The translations under genes and the position numbers were made by a program. From NCBI GenBank assembly GCA_028869995.1, contig JAGWQN010000091.1:37558-101557 (forward strand): a stretch of 64,000 bases of DNA, written 5' to 3'. A model generated the notes under the pieces. That model searched no databases. It was not told the DNA's origin and saw nothing but the letters and a program-made list of their open reading frames with translations. This stretch comes from Rhodospirillales bacterium. GTDB lineage: Bacteria; Pseudomonadota; Alphaproteobacteria; Acetobacterales; Acetobacteraceae. Shown here in pieces: positions 20,285 to 30,272 of this stretch (positions are counted from its first letter, which is position 1; every line of letters begins with the position of its first letter).

Positions 20285-20788
20285 GTGACGCGCCAGCGGC
20301 TCGGCTCGGTGGCAGCTCTCCTGGTGCTGGCTGCCGACCAGGCGAGCAAGGCCTGGATTCTCTACGGGCTCAACCTGCCCGTGCGTCAGGATGTCCCGCT
20401 CTTCTGGTGGCTCGACCTCACGATGGTCTGGAACCACGGCATCACCTTCGGTATCTTCAACGGCGAGAGCCGGGTTGGCTCGTGGATCCTGATCGTGGTG
20501 GCGCTGGTCGTGGTCGCCCTGCTCTGGGGCTGGCTGCGACGCGCGGAGAGCCTGCTCGCCGCCGCGGCGCTGGGGGCGATCGCCGGCGGCGCCATTGGTA
20601 ACATCCTCGATCGGCTGCGGTTTGGCGCGGTGGTGGATTTCATCCACGCGCACGCCTTCGGCTACTCCTGGTATGTCTTCAATATTGCCGACGCGGCGAT
20701 TGTCTGCGGCGTCGGGGTTCTGGTGCTGGATGGCCTTCGCCGGCGCGAGCACGGGGCGGCCGGCAAGGACGCTCAGGGTGGTGCATGA
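20285..20788 (+). CDS. lspA: signal peptidase II (lipoprotein)
   Basis: 'LAADQASKAWILYGL', 'VWNHGITFGIFNGES', 'GGAIGNILDRLRFGAVVDFI', 'FNIADAAIVCGV'. Confidence 0.95.
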   Translation: MTRQRLGSVAALLVLAADQASKAWILYGLNLPVRQDVPLFWWLDLTMVWNHGITFGIFNGESRVGSWILIVVALVVVALLWGWLRRAESLLAAAALGAIAGGAIGNILDRLRFGAVVDFIHAHAFGYSWYVFNIADAAIVCGVGVLVLDGLRRREHGAAGKDAQGGA

Positions 20789-20816
20789 CGACGTGGCCCA
20801 TGCTAGGGGAGCGCGC

Positions 20817-21368
20817 ATGAAAGCGACAGGTTCCGTGGCGGTCGTGCTGGTCTGTGCGGTGGCGCTCGCCGGGTGTGGAGGCGCGGGGGGGGCTTCCCGC
20901 TTTTTCGGGCTGACGCGTCCCGCCCCGGACGAGTTCACGGTGACGACGCAGCCGCCGCTCTCGATTCCGCCCAATTTCAACCTCCGCCCGCCCGAGCCGG
21001 GCGCCCCGCGCCCGCAGACGTTGAGCGAGCGGGCAGCGGCGGAGGCGGCGCTGGCGCCGCAGACCGCGCTGGGCGTGGCGCCGGCCGGCATGTCGGCCGG
21101 GCAGGCAGCTCTGCTGCAGGCCGCAGGCCCCCCGGCGCCGGCCGACATCCGCCAGCAGATTGCCGCCGACAACCGAAAGGTGGCTCAGCCTGGATTCGTG
21201 GACGAGCTGATGTTCTGGCGCAGCAACAGCGCGCAGCCCGGCGTGGCCGTCGATCCGGCGAAGGAGCAGCAGCGGATCCGCGCCAACCAGGCGCTCGGAC
21301 GTCCCATGGATACCGGGAACACGCCGATCATTCAGCGCAACAAGTCGCTGTTCAATTCGCTCTTCTGA
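20817..21368 (+). CDS. DUF3035-family lipoprotein
   Basis: 'ALAGCGG' lipobox; 'PDEFTVTTQPPLSIPPNFNLRPPEPGAPRPQ' typical of DUF3035; follows lspA. Confidence 0.85.
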   Translation: MKATGSVAVVLVCAVALAGCGGAGGASRFFGLTRPAPDEFTVTTQPPLSIPPNFNLRPPEPGAPRPQTLSERAAAEAALAPQTALGVAPAGMSAGQAALLQAAGPPAPADIRQQIAADNRKVAQPGFVDELMFWRSNSAQPGVAVDPAKEQQRIRANQALGRPMDTGNTPIIQRNKSLFNSLF

Positions 21369-21445
21369 GACGCGGCGCCGGCGGTAGCCGGATGCGTCGT
21401 CACGGGGCGGTCGCGCGGCGGCGAAGGGCGGCGTAGAATAAAAAA

Positions 21446-23098
21446 ATGGAGTCGCCGCTTGCTGCCGCCTGGACCCGGATCGCCGCGCTGGCCGCGCGCC
21501 CCGACGCCCGTGACATTGCCGCCCGCTTTGCCGCCGACCCCGAGCGCGCGGCGCGGCTGACCTGGGCCCTCGACGACCTCTCGCTCGACCTGTCGCGCAG
21601 CTCCATCGCCGCACCCGAGCTCGCGGCGCTGCTCGCGCTGGCCGAGGCGGCCGATCTCGGCGGCTTCCGCCGGCGTCTCTTCGCCGGCGAGGCGGTGAAC
21701 GCGACCGAAGGCCGCTCGGTGTTGCACATGGCCCTGCGCGTGCCGGAGCCGCCCCATCTGCATGCCCATGCCCGCGCCTCGGCATGGGATCAGGCCTGCG
21801 CCGACGCCGTGGCGGAGCGCGCGAGGATGCGCCGCTTCGTCGCCGAGGTGCACGCGGGGCAGCTGCGGGGTGCGACCGGGCAACCCTTCGACACCGTGCT
21901 GAATATCGGCATCGGCGGCTCCGACCTCGGCCCGCGCTTTCTCTGCGACGCGCTGACGCAGGTGCATGGTCCGCGGCTTGCCCCGCACTTCCTCGCCAAC
22001 GTCGACGGTCACGCCTTCGCCGGGCTCGCGCGCACCCTCGACCCCGCGCGCACGCTGATCCTCGTCGCCTCGAAGACCTTCACCACCGAGGAGACGATGA
22101 CCAACGCCGCCGCAGCGCGCGCCTGGCTTGCCGCGGCGCTCGGTGAGGCGGCGGTCGGGGCGCATTTCGCAGCCCTCTCCACCAACGCGGCAGCGGTCGG
22201 GGATTTTGGCATCGCGCCGGAGCGCATGTTCGGCTTTCGCGACTGGGTTGGCGGGCGCTACTCCGTGTGGTCGCCGATCGGCATGGCCGTGGCGCTGGCG
22301 GCGGGCTGGGAACGATTTGCCGCCTTCCTCGCCGGCGGCCATGCCATGGACCAGCATTTCCGCACCGCGCCCTTCGCCGAAAACCTGCCGGTGCTGCTGG
22401 CGCTGGCCGGCATCTGGCATCGCAACGCGCTCGGAGCGGCGAGCCTGTGCATCCTGGGCTACGACGAGCGGCTGCGGCTGCTGCCGGCCTATCTCCAGCA
22501 GCTCGAGATGGAGAGCAACGGCAAGTCGGTGGCGCTGGACGGAACGGCGGCGACACACCCGACCTGCCCCATCGTGTTCGGTGCCGCGGGAACCGATGCG
22601 CAGCACAGCTTCATGCAGCTCGTTCATCAGGGCAGCGAGCTGGTCCCGGTGGATTTTCTGCTCGCGGCCGAACCCGACCACGACCGCCACGACGCGCACG
22701 ACATCCTCGCCGCCAACGCCCTGGCGCAGGCGGAGGCCCTGGCCTTCGGGCGCGACCGGGCCACGGTGGAGGCGCAGATGCTTGCCGCCGGCGCCGATGC
22801 CGCGACCGTGGCGGCCGTCGCGCCGCACCGGGTCTTCGCCGGCAACCGGCCGAGCACGATGGTCCTGTTCCGCCGGCTCGATGCCTTCACCCTGGGCCGC
22901 CTGATCGCCCTCTACGAACACAAGGTCGCGGTGCAGGGATGCATCTGGGGGATCAACAGCTTCGACCAATGGGGCGTCGAGCTGGGCAAGGTGCTCGCCC
23001 GCGACATCCGTCCGTTGCTGGCAGGCCGGGAGACAGCGGCCCGCGCGCCGACGGCGGCGTCCGTCGCGCGACTGCGGGCATTGCGGATGACGACGTGA
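21446..23098 (+). CDS. pgi: glucose-6-phosphate isomerase
   Basis: 'NIGIGGSDLGPRFL', 'SKTFTTEETMTNA', 'GGRYSVWSPIGM', 'YEHKVAVQGCIWGINSFDQWGVELGK'. Confidence 0.97.
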   Translation: MESPLAAAWTRIAALAARPDARDIAARFAADPERAARLTWALDDLSLDLSRSSIAAPELAALLALAEAADLGGFRRRLFAGEAVNATEGRSVLHMALRVPEPPHLHAHARASAWDQACADAVAERARMRRFVAEVHAGQLRGATGQPFDTVLNIGIGGSDLGPRFLCDALTQVHGPRLAPHFLANVDGHAFAGLARTLDPARTLILVASKTFTTEETMTNAAAARAWLAAALGEAAVGAHFAALSTNAAAVGDFGIAPERMFGFRDWVGGRYSVWSPIGMAVALAAGWERFAAFLAGGHAMDQHFRTAPFAENLPVLLALAGIWHRNALGAASLCILGYDERLRLLPAYLQQLEMESNGKSVALDGTAATHPTCPIVFGAAGTDAQHSFMQLVHQGSELVPVDFLLAAEPDHDRHDAHDILAANALAQAEALAFGRDRATVEAQMLAAGADAATVAAVAPHRVFAGNRPSTMVLFRRLDAFTLGRLIALYEHKVAVQGCIWGINSFDQWGVELGKVLARDIRPLLAGRETAARAPTAASVARLRALRMTT

Positions 23099-24846
23099 GC
23101 GCGACGCTCGAGCGCCCGCGCATCCGCTTGCTGCCGGATGCGACGATCGACCGCATCGCCGCCGGCGAGGTGATCGAGCGGCCCGCGGCCGCGCTGCGCG
23201 AGCTGGTCGAGAATGCCCTCGATGCCGGCGCCAGGCGCATCGTCGCGTCCATCACCGGCGGCGGGATTACCGCGATCGAGGTGACCGACGATGGCGGGGG
23301 CATGAGTGGCCCGGAACTGGCGCTCGCGGTGCGCCGGCATGCGACATCGAAGCTGGCCGACGATGATCTGGTGCGCATCGCCACGCTGGGTTTTCGCGGC
23401 GAGGCGCTGGCCTCGATCGGCGCCGCCGCGCGACTTGCCATCACCTCGCGCCGGCCGGGCGGCGAGGCGGCGAGCATCACGGTGACGGGTGGTGTGGTCT
23501 CCGACGTGCGGCCCGCCGCGGGTGCGCCAGGCACGCGCGTGCTGGTCGAGGACCTGTTTTTCGCGACGCCGGCCCGGCGCAAATTCCTCAAATCGACCCG
23601 CAGCGAAGCCGATGCCGCGCAGCTCGCGGTGCGCCGGCTCGCGCTGGCGGCTCCCGGCGTTGCGTTTCGTTTCAGCAACGATGGCGAGACGCTCTTCGAC
23701 CGCCCGGGCGAGCCGCTGGCGCAGCGCGTCGCGGCGTTGCTGGCGCCGCAAGCGGCCATCGCCTTCGATGAGGAGCGCGATGGGGTGCGCGTGCACGGCT
23801 TTGCCGCCCCGCCGGCCGCGGCGCGCGCGACCGCGGCGGGCCAGTTGCTCTGTGTCAACGGCCGTCCGGTCGCGGACCCGGTCTTGCGCACCGCGGTGCG
23901 TGTCGCCTATCGCGATGTCATCGCCGCCGGACGCCACGCGGTCGTCGCCCTGCTGATTGAGATCGATCCCGAATCGATCGACGTCAACGTCCATCCCGCC
24001 AAGGCCGAGGTGCGCTTCCGCGACGCGGAAGCGGTGCGCGGCCTGGTGATCGGCGCGTTGCGTCGCGCGCTCGCAGGGGGTGCCCGGCCTTTGGGCCCGC
24101 CGGTCCCGATGGGATCGCGCTCCTTCCTTCCCCGCCCCGCCACCTTGGTGCCGCCGCGTGAGCCGGCCGTGGAGGTGGTGCGGCCCGGATTTGCCGAAGC
24201 GCGGCTGTCCTTCGCAGCGGCGCCGGCGGCACGCAGCATCGAGGCGGTGCCGCCAGCGGCGGAACATCCGCTCGGTGCGGCCGTCGCGCAGGTGCTCGAC
24301 ACCTATATCGTCGCGGTGGCCGCCGATGGGGGTCTCGTGCTGGTCGACCAGCATGCGGCTCACGAACGCCTGACGCATGAGTCGATGGCGGAACAGTTTC
24401 GCGCCGGCGGGGTGATCTCCCAGCCGCTGCTGTTGCCCGCGGTGGTCGACCTGCCTGAGGGTCAGGCGGCGTCTCTGCTCGAGCGCGCCGAGGCCTTCGC
24501 GCGGCTGGGTCTGGAGATCGAGCCTTTCGGCCGTGGCGCGGTGCTGGTCCGTGCGCTGCCCGCGCTGCTCGGAGCGACCGACCCGGCCCCGCTGCTGCGC
24601 GACCTGGCCGACGAGATCGCCGCCTGGGGCGAGGGGCTGGCGCTCGACGCGCGTCTCGATGCGGCAATTGCGCGCATGGCCTGCCACGGGTCCATCCGGG
24701 CCGGGCGCAGGCTCGCCGGCGCGGAGATGGATGCCCTGCTGCGCCGCATGGAGGCGACACCCCGGGCCGCCACCTGCAGCCACGGTCGGCCCACCTTCCT
24801 CAAATTCAGCCGCTCCGATCTCGAAAAGATGTTTGGCCGCCAATGA
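23095..24846 (+). CDS. mutL: DNA mismatch repair protein MutL
   Basis: GTG start overlapping pgi; 'IAAGEVIERPAAALRELVENALDAGA', 'DDGGGM', 'TLGFRGEALASIGA'; C-terminal 'DQHAAHERLTHE', 'ATCSHGRPTFLKFSRSDLEKMFGRQ'. Confidence 0.97.
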   Translation: MSATLERPRIRLLPDATIDRIAAGEVIERPAAALRELVENALDAGARRIVASITGGGITAIEVTDDGGGMSGPELALAVRRHATSKLADDDLVRIATLGFRGEALASIGAAARLAITSRRPGGEAASITVTGGVVSDVRPAAGAPGTRVLVEDLFFATPARRKFLKSTRSEADAAQLAVRRLALAAPGVAFRFSNDGETLFDRPGEPLAQRVAALLAPQAAIAFDEERDGVRVHGFAAPPAAARATAAGQLLCVNGRPVADPVLRTAVRVAYRDVIAAGRHAVVALLIEIDPESIDVNVHPAKAEVRFRDAEAVRGLVIGALRRALAGGARPLGPPVPMGSRSFLPRPATLVPPREPAVEVVRPGFAEARLSFAAAPAARSIEAVPPAAEHPLGAAVAQVLDTYIVAVAADGGLVLVDQHAAHERLTHESMAEQFRAGGVISQPLLLPAVVDLPEGQAASLLERAEAFARLGLEIEPFGRGAVLVRALPALLGATDPAPLLRDLADEIAAWGEGLALDARLDAAIARMACHGSIRAGRRLAGAEMDALLRRMEATPRAATCSHGRPTFLKFSRSDLEKMFGRQ

Positions 24847-25562
24847 CCCTCCCGCGTCTCGGCATGCTCACGCCCAGTTCCAACACGGCGCTCGAGCCGA
24901 TCACCGCGGCGATGCTCGCCGGCGTGGCGACGCTGCACGTGGCCCGCTTCCGCGTCACCGAGATCACGCTGTCGCAGCAGGGTCTCGCGCAGTTCGACGA
25001 CGCACCGATGCTGCATGCCGCCTCTCTCCTCGCCGACGCGCGGGTCGCGGCGATCGGCTGGAATGGCACATCGGGAGGCTGGCTTGGCTTCGACGTGGAT
25101 CGCCGGCTCTGTGCCGGCATCACGGCTTCGACCGGCATCCCTGCCACCACCTCGATGCTGGCCCTCAACGATATCCTGGCGGCCCGTGGGGTGCGTCGGC
25201 TGGGCTTGGTCACACCGTACACGAGGGATGTGCAGGCACGCATTCAAGCCAACTACGCTGCCCTCGGCGTCGAAACGGTCGCTGAGTGCCATCTCGGCAT
25301 CTCGGAGAATTTTGCGTTCGCCGACGTTCCTGCGCAGCAGATCGCAGCGATGACACGCGAGGTCGCGAAGGCACGACCCGATGCGATCGCCATCATCTGC
25401 ACCAACCTGCATGCAGCACCTCTGGCCGAGATGCTCGAAGCCGAAACCGGGATCCTGGTGCTCGATACGATCGCGACGGTCGTGTGGCGCGCCCTGCAGC
25501 TCGCGGGTGCCGACCCGCGCAGCGTCAACGGTTGGGGGCGGCTGTTTCGCGAAGGAACGTGA
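24843..25562 (+). CDS. maleate isomerase / Asp-Glu racemase-like protein
   Basis: 'RLGMLTPSSNTALEPIT', 'GWNGTSGGWLGF', 'RRLGLVTPYTRDVQARI', 'AIICTNLHAAPL'. Confidence 0.82.
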   Translation: MTLPRLGMLTPSSNTALEPITAAMLAGVATLHVARFRVTEITLSQQGLAQFDDAPMLHAASLLADARVAAIGWNGTSGGWLGFDVDRRLCAGITASTGIPATTSMLALNDILAARGVRRLGLVTPYTRDVQARIQANYAALGVETVAECHLGISENFAFADVPAQQIAAMTREVAKARPDAIAIICTNLHAAPLAEMLEAETGILVLDTIATVVWRALQLAGADPRSVNGWGRLFREGT

Positions 25563-26079
25563 CGCGCGCGGCGCCGTGGACGGCGGCTGCGATCGGCGGG
25601 CCAAGACCGGGTTCCTCGTCGCGCCCCGTTTCGCAGACCAGCAGCGCGTTCGCGCCGATCCAGCCCGCGGCGCGCAGCGCGGCCAGGGCCGGCCCGATCA
25701 TGCCCTTGCCATAGGGCGGATCGAGAAAAACCAATGTGCAGGCAGCGCCTCGCGGCGGGTGCGTTGCGTCGGCCGCGATTATCGTTGCATAATCGGTACG
25801 AAGCGCGCGGATGTTGGCGGCGAGCGCCTGGCGGGCCGCGCTATCGGTCTCCATGAACCAGGCGTGCGCCGCGCCGCGCGAGAGCGCCTCCAATCCCATG
25901 GCGCCGCTCCCCGCAAAGGCGTCGAGCACGGTGGCGTCGCGCAGCGCCCCTTCGGCCCAGGGCGCATGGGCCAGACGGTCGAAGATGGCCTGGCGCATGC
26001 GCTCGGAGGTCGGGCGCGTGGCCGTGCCGGGCGGTGCGACGAGGGTGTGTCCGCGCCAGCGCCCGGCGACGATGCGCAT
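25525..26079 (-). CDS. rsmD: 16S rRNA (guanine(966)-N(2))-methyltransferase
   Basis: 'MRIVAGRWRGHTLVAPPGTATRPTSERMRQAIFDRL', 'VLDAFAGSGAMGLEALSRGA', 'FLDPPYGKGM'. Confidence 0.95.
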   Translation of the reverse strand: MRIVAGRWRGHTLVAPPGTATRPTSERMRQAIFDRLAHAPWAEGALRDATVLDAFAGSGAMGLEALSRGAAHAWFMETDSAARQALAANIRALRTDYATIIAADATHPPRGAACTLVFLDPPYGKGMIGPALAALRAAGWIGANALLVCETGRDEEPGLGPPIAAAVHGAARVTFLRETAAPNR

Positions 26080-26828
26080 CAGCCGAGCTGTTCCCGCACA
26101 ACCTTCGGCGTCACCTCGGCGACCGCACCGCGCGGCAGCGTGCCGAGCTGGAACGGTCCGTAGGCGAGCCGGATCAGGCGGCTCACCCGGAAGCCGAGAT
26201 GCGCGAGCACGCGGCGGATCTCGCGGTTGCGGCCCTCGCGCAGCGTGATGCTGAGCCAGGAATTGTCGCCCTTCGTCGCGTCCACGACCGCCTCGATCGA
26301 GCCATATGCGATGCCGTCGACCGTGACGCCGCGCGCCAGCCTGGCCAGCGCCGCGGGCTCGGGCCGGCCGTGGACGCGCACGCGATAGCGCCGCAGCCAG
26401 CCATTGGACGGCAGCTCGAGCCTGCGCGCGAGCTCGCCGTCGTTGGTCAGCAGCAACAATCCCTCGCTGGTCAGGTCGAGCCTGCCGACCGAGATGAGGC
26501 GTGGCAGGCCCTGGGGCAGCCGCTCGAACACGGTGGGCCGACCCTGCGGATCGCGATGCGTCGTCACCAGTCCGACCGGCTTGTGGTAGCGGAACAGTCG
26601 CGTCCGCTCGACGCCGACCGGCTGACCGTCGACCGTCACCGTGTCAGCCGGCGTCACGAAAGTCGCCGGATGGGTGATGCGGGTGCCGTTGAGCGCGACG
26701 CGGCCCGCTGTGATCAGCTGCTCCGCGTCGCGCCGCGAGGCGACGCCGGCACGGGCCAGGAACTTGGCGATCCTTTCGCCACGTTCCGCCTGCCCGGCTG
26801 CCTCAGGCGCAGGCGGCGACGAGCGCAT
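26079..26828 (-). CDS. pseudouridine synthase, RluB/RsuA family
   Basis: S4 domain 'RIAKFLARAGVASRRDAEQLITAGRVALNG', 'FRYHKPVGLVTTHRDPQGRPTVFERLP', 'VGRLDLTSEGLLLLTNDGELARRL'. Confidence 0.95.
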   Translation of the reverse strand: MRSSPPAPEAAGQAERGERIAKFLARAGVASRRDAEQLITAGRVALNGTRITHPATFVTPADTVTVDGQPVGVERTRLFRYHKPVGLVTTHRDPQGRPTVFERLPQGLPRLISVGRLDLTSEGLLLLTNDGELARRLELPSNGWLRRYRVRVHGRPEPAALARLARGVTVDGIAYGSIEAVVDATKGDNSWLSITLREGRNREIRRVLAHLGFRVSRLIRLAYGPFQLGTLPRGAVAEVTPKVVREQLG

Positions 26829-27519
26829 CGAACAGGCGCCGGTCGGCGGCGCTGATGAGGAATTCGGGGTGCCATTGGACGCCGATGCAGAACCGGCGCG
26901 CGGGGTCCTCGATACCCTCGATCACACCGTCCGGCGCGACGGCGTTGACGTGCGCCCGGCCAGGCGTACGCACCGCCTGATGGTGCGCGGAGTTGACGGC
27001 GAGGCTGGCCTGCCCCGTGATCGCGGCCAGGCGGGTGCCGGGCGTGATCGCCACGGTATGGCCTGGCTCGTGGCGCGGATTGGGCTGCTCGTGCGCCAGG
27101 GCGTCGGGGATCGTGTCCGGAATATGCTGGATCAAGGTGCCGCCCAGGCCCACGGCCAGCAGCTGCTCGCCGCCACAGATGCCGAGCACCGGCAGGTCGC
27201 GCCGGAGCGCTCCGCGCAACAGCGCCAGTTCGGCCGCGGTGCGCGCCGCCTTAAGCGTCGTTGCGGCGTGCATGGAAGCGTCCCCGTAGAGTTCGGGGCC
27301 GACATCGAAGGCGCCTCCGGTGATCACGAGCGCGTCCAGCCGGTCGAGCATCGCCTCCGCGAGATCGGGCAGGTGTGGTAGCGCAAGCGGCAGGCCGCCC
27401 GCGGCGGCGACGGCGGCGGCGTAGTTCTGCCGCAGGGCGTACCACGGGTATTTCGAGTAACCGCCCGATTCCTCGGAATCGAGGGTGATGCCGATCGCTG
27501 GCGGGTTGGTGCGGGCCAT
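26803..27519 (-). CDS. gamma-glutamyl-gamma-aminobutyrate hydrolase-like class I glutamine amidotransferase
   Basis: 'VLGICGGEQLLAVGLGGTLIQHI', 'AVNSAHHQAV', 'GVQWHPEF'. Confidence 0.9.
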   Translation of the reverse strand: MARTNPPAIGITLDSEESGGYSKYPWYALRQNYAAAVAAAGGLPLALPHLPDLAEAMLDRLDALVITGGAFDVGPELYGDASMHAATTLKAARTAAELALLRGALRRDLPVLGICGGEQLLAVGLGGTLIQHIPDTIPDALAHEQPNPRHEPGHTVAITPGTRLAAITGQASLAVNSAHHQAVRTPGRAHVNAVAPDGVIEGIEDPARRFCIGVQWHPEFLISAADRRLFDALVAACA

Positions 27520-27542
27520 GCGGGGTTGCTACGCTGGTCGTC

Positions 27543-28007
27543 ATGAGTTCGGCAAGCGGGGGCATGGCCGCGGCGCTGACGCAGGCGAGAATGGCAGGCG
27601 CGCGCGGCGAGGTGCCGGTCGGCGCGGTCGTCGTCGCGCCCGACGGCAGCGTGCTGGCGGCGGCAGGCAACGAGGTCGAGGCGGCGTGCGACGCGTCGGC
27701 GCATGCCGAGTTGCTGGCCATGCGCCGAGCCGTCCGCGCGCTCGGTGCGTCGGGAGGTGGGCGGCTTGCGGGTTGCGATCTCTACGTGACGCTCGAACCC
27801 TGCGCGATGTGCGCCGGGGCCGCGGTGCATTTGCGCCTCCGCCGGGTGCTGTTCGGCGCCTATGACCCCAAGGGGGGTGGCGTGGAGCACGGTGCCCGGG
27901 TCTTTGCCGCACCAGGCTGCCTGCATGTGCCGCAGGTCGTGGGAGGACTGCGCGAAGCGGAGTGCGGCGAGCTTTTGCGCTCGTTTTTCAGGGGACTGAG
28001 GGGATGA
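27543..28007 (+). CDS. tadA: tRNA adenosine(34) deaminase
   Basis: 'HAELLAMRRAVRALG', 'YVTLEPCAMCAGAAVHLRLRRVLFGAYDPKGG' deaminase motifs. Confidence 0.93.
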   Translation: MSSASGGMAAALTQARMAGARGEVPVGAVVVAPDGSVLAAAGNEVEAACDASAHAELLAMRRAVRALGASGGGRLAGCDLYVTLEPCAMCAGAAVHLRLRRVLFGAYDPKGGGVEHGARVFAAPGCLHVPQVVGGLREAECGELLRSFFRGLRG

Positions 28008-28048
28008 CCGGGAAGGGCGCGCCCGGGCGCGGTGATGGCGTGGCGCCC

Positions 28049-28123
28049 TGGTGCCGGGTGAGGGATTTGAACCCCCGACCTTCGGTTTACAAAACCGCTG
28101 CACTACCGCTGTGCTAACCCGGC
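28049..28123 (-). tRNA. tRNA-Thr (anticodon UGU), CCA encoded
   Basis: Reverse complement GCCGGGTTAGCACAGCGGTAGTGCAGCGGTTTTGTAAACCGAAGGTCGGGGGTTCAAATCCCTCACCCGGCACCA folds as a cloverleaf with loop TTTGTAA. Confidence 0.95.
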
Positions 28124-28367
28124 GCCGGCCAACGACTTAGCGCGGCCCCGGGGATGGCGGCAACCAGGCCCGCGGGCGCCGCCTCGCCCGGGGCGGTCCG
28201 GCCGATCGTTCTCCTGCCCGCACCTTTCACGCCCCTGAAACGATCGTCACGTGACCGGGCTTTCACGGGCATGCCACTCGTTCGTCGGTCCCGCCGCCCC
28301 ATGTTGGACCCACAGCGGGGACGCCCCGCCGATCAGAGTTGGCATCATTCAAGGGGGATCCAAACCC

Positions 28368-29813
28368 ATGCAAAACCTGCTTGCGCGCCGCCGGGCGACC
28401 CGTGCCGCGCTGGTCGTTGTCCTGCTGGCCGGCACCGCCATCGGCGGCATCGCGGTCGGCCGCGCCGAGACGAGCACGCCGATCAAGGTCGCGTCGGCGC
28501 AGATGCTGCCCGACTTTTCCCGACTGGCCGCCAGCGTCCGGCCGGCTGTGGTCTCCATCACCAACCATCTCAAGGTGCAGAACGCCTCGGTGGAGACGAT
28601 CCCGACGCCATTCGGCATGTTCCAGATCCCGCAGCAGCAGCAGCGCGCCCAGGAAGCCAAGGGATCCGGCTTTCTCGTCGATGCCAACGGCACCATCGTC
28701 ACCAACAATCACGTCGTGAAGAATGCGCGTGAGGTGATGGTGACGCTGTCGGACGGTCAGCATCTCAAGGCGAAGGTGATCGGCACCGATCCGCGAACCG
28801 ACCTGGCGGTGTTGCGCGTCAATGCCGGCAAGCCGCTGCCCTACCTGCAGCTCGGCCAAAGCAACAATGTCGTGCCCGGGCAGTGGGTCGTGGCGATGGG
28901 CAACCCCTACGGTCTCGGCGGCACGGTGACGGCGGGCATCGTCTCGGCGCGCGGGCGCGACATCGGCGCCGGCCCCTATGACGACTTCATCCAGATCGAC
29001 GCGCCGATCAACCCCGGCAACTCGGGCGGGCCGCTGTTCAACCAGCAGGGCCAGGTGATCGGCGTCGACACCGCCATCATCTCGCCATCGGGCGGCTCGG
29101 TCGGCATCGGCTTCGCGATCCCGTCGGACATGGTGAAGAACGTCGTGGCGCAGATCGAGGCGCACGGTTCGGTCACGCGCGGCTACCTCGGCGTCTCCGC
29201 ACAACCGGTGACCCCGGAGATGGCAACCGCACTCGGGCTGCCCAGCGGCGTCACGAACGGCGCCCTCGTGGCGACGGTGGAGCCCAACAGCCCGGCCCAG
29301 CGGGCGGGGCTGCAGCCGGGCGATGTCATCCGCGATGTCAACGGCCAGACGATCAAGTCGGCGCGTGATCTCGCGATCGACATCGCGGCGATCCAGCCGG
29401 GCACGAAGACGCCGATCCAGTTTATCCGCAAGGGTGAGACCCGGACGCTGACGATCGCGCTGGCGACGCTGCCCAACGGCCGGACCGCGTCGGCCTCGCC
29501 GCATCACGCCCAGGGGCGCATCGGGCTTGCGCTCGCGCCGCTCACGCCGAATACGCGCAACCAGCTCGGCCTGCCTCACGGCACCATGGGCGCCGTCGTC
29601 GCCGGTGTGCAGCCTGGCTCTCCCGCGGACCAGGCGGGCCTGCAGCAGGGCGACGTGATCACCGCCGTCGGGGCTCAGGCGATCGATTCGCCTCAGGCTG
29701 CGGTGCGGGTGCTGCACGAGGCCGAAAACGCCGGCAAGCCGGTGGCGCTGCGGGTGCTGCGCAACGGCCATGCCGCCTACGTGGCGCTCGACCCGGCCGC
29801 GAAGGCGGGCTGA
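28368..29813 (+). CDS. Do-like (DegP/HtrA) periplasmic serine endoprotease with two PDZ domains
   Basis: N-terminal signal/anchor; 'TNNHVVKNA', 'RTDLAVLRV', 'INPGNSGGPLFNQQG'; two 'SPAxxAGLQxGDVI' PDZ motifs. Confidence 0.95.
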   Translation: MQNLLARRRATRAALVVVLLAGTAIGGIAVGRAETSTPIKVASAQMLPDFSRLAASVRPAVVSITNHLKVQNASVETIPTPFGMFQIPQQQQRAQEAKGSGFLVDANGTIVTNNHVVKNAREVMVTLSDGQHLKAKVIGTDPRTDLAVLRVNAGKPLPYLQLGQSNNVVPGQWVVAMGNPYGLGGTVTAGIVSARGRDIGAGPYDDFIQIDAPINPGNSGGPLFNQQGQVIGVDTAIISPSGGSVGIGFAIPSDMVKNVVAQIEAHGSVTRGYLGVSAQPVTPEMATALGLPSGVTNGALVATVEPNSPAQRAGLQPGDVIRDVNGQTIKSARDLAIDIAAIQPGTKTPIQFIRKGETRTLTIALATLPNGRTASASPHHAQGRIGLALAPLTPNTRNQLGLPHGTMGAVVAGVQPGSPADQAGLQQGDVITAVGAQAIDSPQAAVRVLHEAENAGKPVALRVLRNGHAAYVALDPAAKAG

Positions 29814-29820
29814 CCGGTTG

Positions 29821-30084
29821 CTACGCGTGACCGGCCGGGGCGTTCGCTTCCCGGCCGGTGACGCGGACCACGGCGGCGAACAGACGCAGGGCCTCGGCGC
29901 CGCCACGGTCGGGCAGCATGCCCTCTTCCATCTCCTCCGCCAGCACCATGGCCTGGCCGGCGATGGTCTCCGCCGCACGCATCAGCGCCTCGCGCGCGAC
30001 GGCGAGCTGCAGCGGCTCCGACAACAGCGCCCAGTCGCAGCAGACCGTGCCGTAGCCCGGCATCATCACCTCGGCGGGGATCAT
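29821..30084 (-). CDS. hypothetical small protein (start could instead be 30198)
   Basis: Open frame 'MIPAEVMMPGYGTVCCDWALLSEPLQLAVAREALMRAAETIAGQAMVLAEEMEEGMLPDRGG...'; protein-like composition, no family recognised. Confidence 0.55.
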   Translation of the reverse strand: MIPAEVMMPGYGTVCCDWALLSEPLQLAVAREALMRAAETIAGQAMVLAEEMEEGMLPDRGGAEALRLFAAVVRVTGREANAPAGHA

Positions 30085-30272
30085 CGCCGTATCGAAACCG
30101 GGTTGCGTGGCCCTTGCGCGGCGGGGGCGCGTCGGGGGGAGGATGGGGGATTCGTTTCGCTGCCTCGGCATGCGCGGCCTCCGCTGGGAGTTTCCCACTT
30201 GGTGCCGTTCTGGCGAGGAGCGCCGCGATCGCGGCGGGCCTGCACTATGGGCGGCCGTTGCTTGATGCCCGG

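Noticed and set aside
21429-21452. A-rich run (aataaaaaaatgg) at the pgi start as possible slippage or regulatory site
   Set aside because: Short homopolymer with no supporting structure; too common to claim function without data.
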